This document shows positions 11,832 to 22,620 of a stretch of 64,000 bases of DNA, in pieces. The translations under genes were made by a program, and so were the position numbers. How positions within the stretch are numbered: the stretch's first letter is position 1; each line of letters starts with the position of its first letter. The notes below the pieces were generated by a model. It was not told where the DNA came from, made no database searches, and saw only the letters and a program-made list of their open reading frames with translations. Source of the stretch: Gentiana macrophylla (Eukaryota; Streptophyta; Magnoliopsida; Gentianales; Gentianaceae); contig CM047808.1 in assembly GCA_026214975.1 (NCBI GenBank), forward strand, positions 6,933,262 through 6,997,261. Direction: 5' to 3'.

Positions 11832-12343
11832 ACCGGACAGTTGCCTAGTTTTTGTTTTCTGGTTAATTTAGCTTTATTCTCGTTTTTAGCTACCTAATAG
11901 TTAGGATATTAGGGTTTTTAATAGCTTACATTCTGTAGTATCCAATTAGGTTTCTCCTACTTTATCTCGTTTTTCTTTTCCTATCTCTGTTTCGCTCTTC
12001 GCCTTTCCCCCATCGTTTCGCTTTTTTCGCATTCGTTCTCGTTTTCTTCTCTTCCAAACGGGCGTCTGGACCATTGGACGCCCGTCTGTCTCAAATCTTT
12101 CAACTCTGAACCGTTTTTGCCTTCTTAGACGAGCGTCCATAAAATTTGGACGCCCGCCCAAGATTTCTGCTGGTCAGACGAGCGTTCGGACCTCCAAACG
12201 CCCGTCCAGACCAATTTCCAGGCAGACGCCCGTCTAGTACGCTGGACGTCCGTCCGCCCTCTTTTCTTAATAAATTTTATTTCTTTTTCTTAGGTTTTAA
12301 TCTTTAGTTTTTAGGTTTCAATTACTTGTTTTTGGTCCGGTTT
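11832..12343 (+). other. Element A leader with array of palindromic words
   Basis: Noncoding leader between primer site and gag. At 12055-12265 it carries about nine GACG/CGTC words (for example ACGGGCGTC then GACGCCCGT at 12058-12086, able to form a 9-bp stem). No TATA box follows, unlike the LTR and ORF3 arrays, so the role here may be at RNA level, such as dimerisation or packaging; that is inference. Confidence 0.6.
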
Positions 12344-13879
12344 ATGCAAACTCGGAGTCAAAAGGGGCCGTTGCTATACACCCCTGACCTCGATCGGACC
12401 ATAGTCTGGCCAAACAGGCGGATACTCCGTTCTGCGGTTCTGGCTGACAGAGCCGAGCAAGACCTTGAGGATCAGTTAGCCGAGGAAATCGAAGATTTCG
12501 TAATAATGGCTGCTGAGGATAGACGTACGTTGGCAGACTACGCCATGCTAGGCGAAGTCAAAGTCAACCCGGCTATCGTTCTACCGGCCATTAATGCACC
12601 CACTTTCGAGCTAAAACCAGGACTTATCCAGATGATGCAGCAGGCATCCATTTTTAACGGGTTTCAATCAGAGAATCCCCATACTCACTTACACACGTTT
12701 CTAGAGATATGCGGTACAACTCGCATCCAAGGAGTAAGTGAGGATGCTATATGGCTTAAACTTTTTCCATTTTCCTTACGAGGGGAGGCAAAAGAGTGGT
12801 ACCACTCTCTCCCTTCTGAAACCATCACTACCTGGGCGGAACTCGAGAAAGAGTTCCTGAGTCAATACTTTCCACCTTCTAAGACAGCCCAATGCTTAAG
12901 TGATATTTTCACATTCTGCCAGAAGGAAAATGAGTCATTTTTCGAGTGTTGGAAGAGGTTTAAGTCTCTTCTTAGAAAGTGTCCCCACCATGGCTTGCCA
13001 CTACAAAGGCAAGTCAACACCTTTTTCAGCGGATTGACCGAGCTCACGAAGGGCATGGTCAATAGTTCTTCTGGTGGGGTGTTTTTGAAGAAAACACCTG
13101 AAGAGGGATGGGCATTGTTCGAGGACATTGCCAAATACAATTATGCCCCCTCTTATCAAGCTATTCAAGCACCTCCTCCTCCTCCTAAGGTTGAGGAAGT
13201 GAACATGCAAAGTTTGATCGCCATGCTGCAGAAGCAGATGGCAACACCTCAAGTTTCCAATCCGATCAATCAAACTTCTCATTTTCCACAGAACTCTCAT
13301 GTTCTGTATTGTGATAATTGCTGTCAAACTGGCCACCTGATTGGCCAGTGTTAATTTAATCCCCCTGCTCCTTATCAAGTTAATGTTGTTCATGATTATG
13401 GACAGTATAATCAAGTCACATGTCAGAACTGTGACAATGTGGGGCACACTTCTCGTTTCTGTCCTATTAACGGACAGAATGCCGAAGTGAATGCATTCTC
13501 TGGCCAGTCCAATCAGAGGTTTAATCAATTCTCTGGCCAAGGTAATCTTCAAAACCAAGGTTTCAATCAGTCTTCAGGTTTCAATCCTAATTTGAATTTC
13601 AATCAGAATCAAACCTTCAATAGAAACCCTAGTTTTCCTCAGAACCAGAATTCCAATTTTTCAAATTCTAATCAAAGGTTCAATCAGAATTGGCCAGCCA
13701 ATTCTAATTCTGCTTTCCAAAATCGGCCCAGCCAGCCTTATTCTCAGAATGTCCAAAACTCTCAAGGCCCCTCGCACTCAAGTGATCTCAAAGCTGAATG
13801 GAGCTCCTTTCGGGAGGAGCAAAGCAGGTCAATGAAAAACCTTGAGAGGCAAATCGGGCAACCAGGTCGAACAGCTTAG
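12344..13879 (+). pseudogene. Element A gag
   Basis: I place the start at ATG 12344 (MQTRSQKG...) because element C gag starts with the matching MQTRSKQG. The Retrotrans_gag (PF03732) capsid domain is clear from about 12600 to 13130 (FPFSLRGEAKEWYHSLPSE, QYFPPSKTAQCLSDI). Two CX2CX4HX4C zinc knuckles follow: CDNCCQTGHLIGQC near 13309-13350 and CQNCDNVGHTSRFC near 13422-13463, then an Asn/Gln/Phe-rich low-complexity tail. An in-frame TAA at 13352-13354 splits the gene between the knuckles, and the frame ends at 13879 where related elements read on. Gag would form the virus-like particle core in the cytoplasm. Confidence 0.9.
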
Positions 13880-14139
13880 CCACAGACCCCAGGCGGTACC
13901 GCCAGTCGCCAATGAAAAAGAATCCAAAAGGCGGTCAAGTTGCTCAGACCGATTTGAACAATAGTCAATGCACTGACCTCGTACCTTCAATTCCATATGG
14001 TAGAGAGGAGGCCAGTGCGATGAATTTAAGAATTGGTACTCAAGTTAGTGGTCCCCCTCACCAAGGAAACCACTAACCCCTCCTGCCTTAGGCCAGTGAT
14101 AAGGCAGGAGGGGAAGCTGAGCACCTACACCCCCCTCTG
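13880..14139 (+). other. Element A gag-protease linker, frame-disrupted
   Basis: The fragments between gag and protease are still recognisable: CTDLVPSIPYGREE... (13971-14010) is the counterpart of sequence in B gag (24560-24620). The reading frame changes at least twice and a stop occurs at about 14073. Confidence 0.5.
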
Positions 14140-15285
14140 TTGCAAGAAAAGACTCAGGTGGCTGATCCCCTGAGAGGTGAAAGAGCTGGAAGTCCTCAGG
14201 TGGCTGATCCCCTGAGGAATGATGAATCAAATGAAAGTCAAGAGGCTGATCCCCTGACTACTAGAAAGATTGAGAAAGTTGTGAGATGGAAGGATTTGGA
14301 AGACAAAGTTGTCAGTGCATCCTCGAAGAAAGTCTTTTCTGAAAGTGAATTAAAAAAGCTTCCTTTTCCACCAAGAAAGAGCAACATCCCCTTGAGTGAA
14401 GATAAAAAGTATGAAAAGGTGCTGAATCTTTTGAAAAATACTCAGGTTAATCTTCCACTATCCGAGGTCTTGGTTGAGATGCCTAAGTATACCAAATTCA
14501 TCAAGGATGTTGTTTCTTCCAAGAAGAAGTTATCAGACATGGAGAGGTTGATTGGTGAGGATTGCTCAATGATCAGTTATGAAGACTTACCAATCAAAAG
14601 AGGTGATCCTGGGAAATTCGTACTTACAGTGCTGATGGGAGGCCTAGTCTTCCCAAACTCTTTATGTGACCTAGGAGCATCCATAAGCCTCATGCCAATG
14701 TCTATTTGCAAACAGCTGGGTTTAAATGATCTTCTAGAACCCACTACCATGAATTTTCAATTCGCTTATAGATCTTCTAAGAAAGCTGCAGGGATTCTGA
14801 AAGACGTACTAGTTCAAATTGACAAATTTACCTTTCCCGTTGACTGGTACGTCCTAGACATTGAAAAAGATGAAAATGTCCCCCTGATTCTTGGAAGACC
14901 ATTTCTGTCTACAGCTAGAGCCCTCATTGACTGTGATGGTGGGCAAGTGACGATACGAGTTGGTGACCAAGAGGTAAGCTATAATGTCTCCAGATCCATT
15001 CATGTACCCTCTGGTCCTCCAACCGGCTTTTCCATTGAGGATATGTCTGATGATTTCAATGACTACATGGAAAAGCAAGTCATGGCTGTTGCAACTGAAT
15101 ATGAGCGATTGGTTGATAATTTGAATAATCATGGTATGGTCAATCTAGAGCAGTTAGAGGCTGAATTTGAGGATGAGTTGTTAAACGGAGAAGCTTTGGT
15201 GGTGGGACAACTAAGTAAACTCAGTGATGTTGAGTTGAAAAGTGGAGATCTTAAATCGAGTTTAGAAGACCCCCTGCAGATCTAG
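14140..15285 (+). pseudogene. Element A protease region of pol
   Basis: The upstream part has three copies of an (A/V)ADPL repeat (14158-14260), then the Athila-type linker RWKDLEDKVVSASSKK and LPLSEVLVEMPKY. The retropepsin active site reads CDLGASISLMP with the catalytic Asp at about residue 177 (14668), and the second conserved block is LILGRPFLSTA. The frame ends at 15285 because one base is missing in a C-run near 15270; the homologous position in element C reads on into RT. It normally cleaves the gag-pol polyprotein. Catalytic residues are intact, but it is out of frame with gag and RT. Confidence 0.9.
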
Positions 15286-15296
15286 TACTGAAGCCG

Positions 15297-17300
15297 TTGC
15301 CTAAACATCTAAAGTATGTGTTTTTAAGAGAAGGTGACAAGCTTCCATTGATTATATTTGCCAAGCTGTCTCGATTAGAAGAAATGAAGTTGATAAACGT
15401 CTTGAGGAAAAATGAGAAAGCCTTTGGATGGCAAGTAGGAGATATCAGAGGGATATCTCCTGACATCTGTATGCATAAGATCAAGACAAATGAGGGTGCG
15501 AAATGTGTTAGACAGCCCCAGAGAAGGCTCAACCCTCATATGCAAGAGGTATTTAAGAAAGAAATCATCAAACTTTTGGATATGGGTATCATTTATGCCA
15601 TCGCTGATAGTGAATGGGTATCCCCGACTCAGGTAGTTCCCAAGAAAGGTGGAATTACAATAGAGAAGAATGAGAAGGGAGAAGAAATAGCATTGAGGCT
15701 TGTTACTGGATACATAGTCTGTATCGATTATAGAAAGCTCAATGAAGTAACCATGAAAGATCATTTTCCCCTTCCATTCATTGACCAGATGCTTGAGCGT
15801 CTGGCGGGACACGCCTTCTACTGCTTCCTGGATGGATATTCAGGATATTTTCAGATACCTATTGATCCTATTGACCAAGAAAAGACCACTTTCACTTGCC
15901 CCTATGGTACATTCGCTTACAGGCGAATGCCATTTGGTCTCTGCAATGCACCAGCTACATTCCAAAGATGTATGCTGGCTATCTTTGACGGGCTAGTTGA
16001 AAAGTGTATGGAGATTTTTATGGACGATTTTTCGGTCTTTGGTCAATCCTTCGATGACTGTCTTGACAATCTTGACCAGGTCTTATCCAGATGTGTGGAA
16101 AAGAACTTAGTTCTGAACTGGGAGAAATGCCATTTTATGGTAGATGAGGGAATAGTTATTGGCCACAAAATCTCCGCCAAAGGTATTGAGGTAGATAGGG
16201 CCAAAGTAGAAGCTATCGATAAGTTGAGTTATCCTAAGAATGTGCGCGAAATCAGAGGTTTTCTTGGACATGTCGGTTTCTATAGGAGATTCATTCAAGA
16301 CTTTTCCAAGATAGCCAAGCCCCTGTCTACTTTACTTAAGGAAGACGTTGTCTTCGATTTTGATGAAGAGTGCAAGCAAGCGTTTGAGGAACTTAAAAGT
16401 CGTTTAATCTCTGTGCCGATCCTTATTTCGCCTGACTGGAATCTACCTTTCGAGCTTATGTGTGATGCATCAAACTATGCTGTTGGTGCAGTCCTAGGAC
16501 AAAGGATTGAAGGGAAATTCCAGCCAATCTATTACGCCAGTCACACACTGAATCCCTCTCAAGTAAACTACACTACAACCGAAAAAGAATTATTGGCTGT
16601 AGTTTTCTCTATGGACAAGTTTCGTAGTTACTTGTTAGGTGCTCAAGTGATTGTGTGGACTGATCACGCTGCTCTGCGATATCTGATGACGAAGAAAGAG
16701 GCTAAACCGCGCTTACTACGTTGGATACTGAACCTACAAGAGTTTGATGTCCAGATCAAAGACAAAAAGGGCAGTGAAAACGTAGTGGCGGATCATGTTT
16801 CGAGAATGTTCAGTGAGGAAAAGGATGATCCAGAAGATATAGATCTTTACTTTCCTCTAAAAAATATCATGTTGATAGATGGCTGCGCCCCAGATGTTCC
16901 ATGGTACTCTTCCATCGTAAACTACCTTCATTCCCGATATCTTGATCCAGAATTGTCCTATCAGGAGAAGAAGAAATTATTCTCTGATATGAAAACTTTC
17001 GTTTGGGATGAACCTTACCTTTTCAAGATTTGCAAAGATGGTTTGCTGAGAAGATGCGTTCCAGAATCCGAGCAACGAGAGATTATTGAGCAGTGCCACA
17101 GTGGACCTACTGGTGGTCACTTCGGTCCTTGGAAAACCGTTGCTAAGATTTTTCAATCCGGTTTCTATTGGCCCACGATCTTTAAGGACACAGAAGCTTT
17201 TTGTAAAGCTTGTGATAGGTGCCAAAGAACCGGAGCTTTGACAAGGCGGTTTGACATGCCTTTGAAACCCATATTAGAATGCGAAGTCTTTGATGTATAG
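15297..17300 (+). pseudogene. Element A reverse transcriptase, RNase H and integrase zinc domain
   Basis: 667 open codons. RT core from about residue 90 ([16 protein letters not shown]) through the YxDD box FMDD at residues 241-244 (16017-16028), the [13 protein letters not shown] block, RNase H from [14 protein letters not shown] (catalytic Asp about 390) and [12 protein letters not shown], then the integrase HHCC zinc domain (HSGPTGGH ... CKACDRCQ). A TAG at 17298-17300 stops the frame right before the integrase core; the conserved codon there is normally Trp. One extra segment around residues 120-145 ([19 protein letters not shown]) is typical of this clade. RT and RNase H motifs look intact. 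Confidence 0.95.
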
Positions 17301-18509
17301 GGCATCGATTTTTTGGGACCCTTCCCATCATCTTGTGGAAATAAATACATCTTAGTCTGCGTGGATTACGTGTCGAAATGGGTGGAGGCTCAAGCCACTC
17401 CTCATAATGATCATAAGACGGTCATGAAGTTTCTAAAGAAAAAGATCTTCGTGAGGTTTGGATGTCCACGAGCCTTGATCAGTGATGAAGGAACACACTT
17501 TTCCAACCGACCCTTGGAAAAAGTACTCGAGAAGTATGGTGTTCGTCATAAGACTGGCACACCATATCATCCTATGACTAGTGGCCAGGTTGAACGGAGC
17601 AACCAAAGCATAAAGAAGATCCTGGAGAAGACGGTTAATAGTCATAGAAAAGACTGGAGTCTGAAGTTGGATGATGTACTATGGGCATACATGACCGCCT
17701 ATAAAACCCCTATGGGTACATCACCATATCAAATGGTTTATGGTAAGCCATGTCACCTGCCAGTTGAGTTAGAGCATAGAGCTTATTGGGCTACCAAATT
17801 TTTGAACTTCGATTCCCAATCTTGTGGAAAACACCGACTGCAGCAGTTGCATGAGTTGGATGAATTCAGACTTCAAGCTTACGAAAGTGCCATGATAAGT
17901 AAGGAAAAGATGAAACTCCTTCACGACGCTAAAATTAAGAAGAGAGAATTTCAAGTCGGGGACCAAGTTCTTCTATACAATTCTAGGTTACATCTGTTCC
18001 CTGGAAAGTTGAGGACACGATGGTCCGGCCCCTTTGAGATTCTCCAAATCATTCCTGGAGGTGTTCTAGAACTGCGAGGTTATGGCGACCAACCGTTTCG
18101 AGTAAATGGTCAAAGGTGTAAGCACTACATTGGTGAACCCAAGGAAAAGCCTTTGATTGTTCGATTCCTCGATATTCTCGGGTGTGGTGCTTCAGAAGTC
18201 AATGAGTTTGATGAATTTTCACCCGACTTGTTTTCTGAGGATGACGGTAGTGGTCCTTCTGAAGAAGTTCTAGCTGGTAGTTGGGATATGGAAGAGTTTG
18301 AAAGAGAGCAGCAGCTTAAGAAAAAGCTGAAACGTCATCAGAAGAATCAGAAGAGAAAGAAGTCAACCATGGGGAACTTTAAACGTGTATGGAAAGCGAT
18401 TAAGGAATTAACCCCATGTGTTAGGTGCTGTTTCTGCAGCCACACTACTGATCGAAGCTCACACGAGGTAGTGGCTGGCAGAAAAGTCAAATGGCCTGAT
18501 CCAGGCTGA
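17301..18509 (+). pseudogene. Element A integrase core and C-terminal extension
   Basis: Same frame as RT, after the TAG. The DDE triad is present: Asp in GIDFLGPF (17307), Asp in LISDEGTHF, and Glu in GQVERSN with 35 residues between the last two. The GPF/Y-like part follows (RWSGPFEI at about 18020), then an acidic region and a basic tail ([15 protein letters not shown]) that could be a nuclear localisation signal, and a Cys-rich end (CVRCCFCSH). No chromodomain is seen, consistent with Athila rather than chromoviruses. There is no ATG at the frame start; it depends on the upstream pol frame. Confidence 0.92.
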
Positions 18510-18678
18510 GCTTTAAACGTGTCGAGCTAACGACATTAACCAATAGCGCCACTAGGGGGCAACCTAGATATCGTTATATTAGTTACGTTTGTTTTATGCT
18601 TTTTATTGTTTTAGTTGTTTAAGATTTAGTTTTACTAAGTTTTTGTTTGTATCTGTCAGTTAGTTGTGCTTTCTAGAT

Positions 18679-19125
18679 ATGGATCTCAGTGTACTACCAG
18701 AGGAGTTACCTTTCCTTAGGAGGATCCCACTCATTACAGTAGATGATGGACCGGGAGGGACTATTGTTTTGCACGTAGATTTCGATATTAGTACCCGCAT
18801 CCGGACTATCACCTATGTTCTTATCGTTCCCCGCTGTTCGGGAGGTGGAGATTTTACTACCGAGGAGTTACAGGCAGCTCTAGGACGACCATTTACGATC
18901 CTGAACGATCCGATGCTGAACGCCCGTCCACATAGTTGGACGCCCGTTCAACCCTTCGTCTATATAAACCTCCGACTGATGAAATTCATTCGCACCTTGA
19001 TTTCAAAATCCAAAACCCGACTTTTCTCGCCTTTTTGCCCTAAAATCCTTGTTTCTAAACCATTTGGGGCGATTCAAAGTGCTTTAGACTCCTCTCAAAG
19101 CCTTCTTTTCGATTTTCTATATTAG
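18679..19125 (+). CDS. Small ORF between pol and ORF3 of element A (doubtful)
   Basis: ATG at 18679 opens 149 codons (MDLSVLPEELPFLRRIPLIT...). The first 80 or so codons have balanced composition. The last third runs through the palindromic words, the TATA box and the ORF3 leader, so it is unlikely to be conserved protein. It may be a short accessory ORF or chance. I do not recognise any domain. Confidence 0.25.
   Translation: MDLSVLPEELPFLRRIPLITVDDGPGGTIVLHVDFDISTRIRTITYVLIVPRCSGGGDFTTEELQAALGRPFTILNDPMLNARPHSWTPVQPFVYINLRLMKFIRTLISKSKTRLFSPFCPKILVSKPFGAIQSALDSSQSLLFDFLY
18915..18970 (+). promoter_or_regulatory. Putative internal promoter upstream of element A ORF3
   Basis: Two words of the LTR type (ACGCCCGTCC at 18920 and GGACGCCCGTTC at about 18938) lie 10-30 bases upstream of TCTATATAAACC (TATATAA at 18961-18967). 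The ORF3 ATG is at 19530, preceded by a leader with no long ORF. The same word array precedes the TATA box in the A LTR (10578-10816). This is a pattern-based call. Confidence 0.6.
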
Positions 19126-19529
19126 AAACTCCAACACACAATCAATCTTGAGAATCAGAGCCTTGCATAGTCCGACTATTTTGAGAAAAAAATCCAATTT
19201 TTGGCTTGAATTTGCATTGTTTGGACGTCTGCACAGCATTATCATCATCTATTCACTATACTTGGTAAGATTTTAACAACTTTTTTCAAGTTCATCATTT
19301 TTTTTGGAGTTCGATCTTTGAGTCGGCTCTTCTACATGAATATTATCTTATTTTGGTTTTCTTTCTTGTTCTGTTGTTTCTTTCTTGCTGTGTTGTTGAT
19401 GTGGTGATGATGGTTGGTTGTTGGATGATTGTGGGTGTGGTTTGGTTGTTTGAAATCCCGTTTGGACGATAAACGGGTGGTTTATTTGCTTTGATTTGAG
19501 ATTGTCTTGGTTTAGCTTAGGCTTTAATC

Positions 19530-21046
19530 ATGGTGCGTAAGGAGGTTGTGAAACGGCACGGAAATGGTGTTGCTAGGGAGGCCGGTAAGAAGCGAAAGGC
19601 AGTAGATCCTCCCGTAGTGGATCCAAACCGAGGTGTTAATATACGAGACCAACCTCCTAGGGCTGTTCAAAGTTAAGCTAGGGCACCACTGAGAGATGAG
19701 TCGACGTCAGGGTCGGATACTGAGGAAGATGTGCCTCTAATAAGCCTGCCTAGGGTTCAGAGAGGTGGAGCATCGTCTAGGGTTCAAACTGCGGATGTAC
19801 CTAGACAGGAGGAAGCAAGTACCCAAGCTGAGCCGGTTAGGACAAATATTAGGTCGATCCTCCTATCCCTTTGGCTCGTAGATTCATCAAACCTAAGGCT
19901 TACGAGGTTTATACCAAGCATTACCAGTCAAGGACGATGTTGATTGAGAGGGTGGTTATGGAAGCGAAGGTTGATGCGGCGTTTGTGAAGCTTTTGAGAG
20001 ATAGGAAGTGGGATGCGTTGATGAGAATCCCCATTACTCCCGTGAATGATACTCTAGTTCGCGAGTTTTATAGCAACTGTTTAGAGACGAACTTAGAAAC
20101 CGGAGTTGTGATGGTGAGAGGAGTCAAGGTCCCGTTTACCCCGCAAGTTATCAACGAGAAGTACGGGTTAGCAACATTTGAGGGATTGGACTATAAGGAG
20201 GAGATTGTTCGTAGATAGGATGCCGGCCAGGATCCGTTAGAGGCTTTACGTTTGAGAGTGTGCCCGGATGTTCCGTGGACACTAAGGCCGGGAGGTGATC
20301 GTAAGAAGCTAGTGACGACGACATGGACAGAGGACTGGAAGGTCCAGTGTCGGTTCATTCAGAGTCGGTTGTTACCGAAGAACAACCTTACGCACTTCCA
20401 TATTGGGGATTTAGGTATGTTGTATGCTTTGACTTTTGGTTTAAACGTCAATGTGGGGCAAGCTTTATTTGATGAGATCGCGACCAATCAGAAAGTCTAT
20501 GCCCGGTGTTTGATAGTCCCCCACTTGATACATAGCCTATGTGTGGATGCCGGTGTTCCTGAGTATAGGCCGGATCATAAGCCGAAGAACCCGAGAGCAA
20601 TTCAGAGAGAGAAAGTTAAGGCTTCGGGGCATGTTGAGGCTACGCAAGAGCCGGGGTCTACTTCTGCACCACCCGCGGCTTCATTCGTTCATACTTTATC
20701 TCCTGCAGTCAGTATGCGGTTGAGCATGGCAAACAGTTTACGGGAATGGATGGGTGATATTCGGGATACACAGAACAACATTTTGACGATTCTGAAGTGT
20801 ATCAGCGAAGACCGGCCGCCGAGGGATGAGAGAGTCTTCACGCCTAGCACGATGGATTATGTTTTCCACGATGAGATCGAGCGAGCGATTGAAGATGTGC
20901 TTCAAGTTGAGAAGGAAGATTCTGAGGATGAGGAGGAGGAGGCACCGACTGCTACTACTGTTCCCACTCCACAGCCGGGACCTTCATCGACTACTTCTAC
21001 GGCTGATGTACCTCCCACGGATGAGTCTACGCCGCGGCAGCTTTGA
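19530..21046 (+). pseudogene. Element A ORF3 (plant transposon protein, PF20167-like)
   Basis: ATG at 19530 (MVRKEVVKRHGNG...), a basic then Ser/Pro/Thr-rich N-terminus, the PF20167-type domain from about 19870 (RRFIKPKAYEVYTKHYQ, DTLVREFYSNCLET, VMVRGVKVPFTPQVINEKYG) to about 20570, and an acidic, Pro/Thr-rich C-terminus ending at TGA 21044-21046. Breaks: TAA at about 19674, a frameshift near 19855, and TAG at 20216-20218. The domain is the same family as E ORF3. It sits at the env-like position of Athila elements, but I see no signal peptide or clear transmembrane segment. Molecular function is unknown. Confidence 0.8.
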
Positions 21047-22620
21047 GATTTTTTGATGTTTTGATTTTGTACTTTCTGATTTGGTACTTATTCGATATGG
21101 TTGTACTTTGACATTGCTCCTATTATTTTTGTTACTCTTTCACTGTACTTTTCTTTTCATACACTACTGTCGGTTTCCGTAGGCGTATTTCTGTTATGTG
21201 AATTATGTAAGCCATAAGGCGATCTCCTACTTTGTTTTGTACTTTGATGTTTGACATTTGTTCTCGATTTCGATTTTTCTTGTGCTTAATGATACATCTT
21301 TTTGTCTATTCGATTTTGCTCTATCATTATCTTTTTCATGTGTTGCGATGATATTTCCCCGTTTTTCCCCGAGATTTTTCTCTATTGTCAAGTAGTGCAG
21401 ATATCGTTTTTGTCGAGATATCGGTTGAGTTAGTTTGGATGACTTATATACGCTTTCGAGAGCGTTGGCCCTTTCATGCACCAGCCTGACCAACGTCTCG
21501 ATTATCTACGCACAATCAGCTAAGTTCTTTCTCTATTTACTTTCTGCACAACATGAGGACATTTTGACCTTTAAGTGTGGGGGAGGGGAATGATTCGATC
21601 TGTATCTATACATATACATTTGCTTAATTCGTTACGAGTCTATGCAAATTGAGCTAAAATTTCAAAAATTTTCGACATTTTTGTTTTTGTTTTGTCCCGA
21701 GTAGGCAATACATGTTAATGTTCATTATTTTTATAGTCATCTATGCTATATAATATATGTTTGATAAGTTAGTTGTTTCACCCAAGATTTATTTTTCACG
21801 AGCCATAGTGAATGATGAGCTAATTTATAAAGTTATACCCTTCTTTGGATTAGTGATTTTTGATTTTCTTATAAGTCATGTGCTTAGTGCTACGTATATA
21901 TCGTGAGACTTATGATAGTTTGTATTTAGATCCAAAGTATGATATACTGTGAATATCTTAGGTTTGAATGTGATAAGTAACACGTAACTATTGTCATCAG
22001 AAAAATTTGAGTTAATAAAGAATTATTGGGTGTGTCGAAAGCTGGTCGATGATTTGGGTGCGGTAGGGTATACCACGTATGTCCTATGCCACTATGATGA
22101 CCAAAAGCTCACGACAGTTAGAAGAAGCTGCCTTATGATTTGAGTAAGGTAATCTCGAATATCCTATTCTGCTATGACAGGGCAATAGCTCATTCTAATG
22201 TGTGTTTAAATAGTTAAATCAACTTCTATAAGAATTGGTATGAATTGAATAAGTATAAGACTTAGTTATCGTATATCTTATCCCCAGTATAAACTGACAG
22301 ATATGCTGTAGGGATTATCCTCTGAGTATTTCAGAAAGGCCCTAGATTCATTCGGTCATATTTTTCGGGATATATCACGTTTTGTAGGGTACAGCCTATA
22401 AGTATCATTCATTGCTAGTTTGAAGGGGGTATCAGCTAGTTTGCTTTAAGTTTTTCAAGTTTGGATTTAGTAGAAGTTTTCTATGGCTATGCACACACAC
22501 AGTGGTGAACATCTAAGTTATGGAATCTATGTTATATTGTCTGAGATATCTGTTTTTGTCTCGAGCCTTGATTTTGGTCTTGTTTTGCTCGGGACGAGCA
22601 AAAGCTAAGTGTGGGGGAGT
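21047..22620 (+). other. Element A 3' noncoding module
   Basis: No gene. The first 500 bases are T-rich. A weak hairpin with AGGA loop (21551-21564) is followed by purine tract AAGTGTGGGGGAGGGGA (21573-21589). About 1 kb later comes a 9-bp perfect hairpin (22583-22603, loop GGA) and the polypurine tract proper (22606-22620). Between them, 22049-22097 and about 22134-22178 are a tandem duplication (GATTTG...GGTA...TCCTAT...CTATGA) that matches the module in B and D in reverse complement. Confidence 0.65.
22583..22620 (+). promoter_or_regulatory. Element A hairpin plus polypurine tract
   Basis: The stem TTTTGCTCG pairs with CGAGCAAAA around loop GGA (22583-22603). The tract AAGTGTGGGGGAG(T) at 22607-22620 directly abuts the 3' LTR, so it is the primer for plus-strand DNA synthesis by position. 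Confidence 0.85.

Noticed and set aside
17298..17300. Programmed TAG read-through before integrase
   Set aside because: The stop replaces a conserved Trp codon and A has other plain frameshifts; no read-through context or sibling support is visible.
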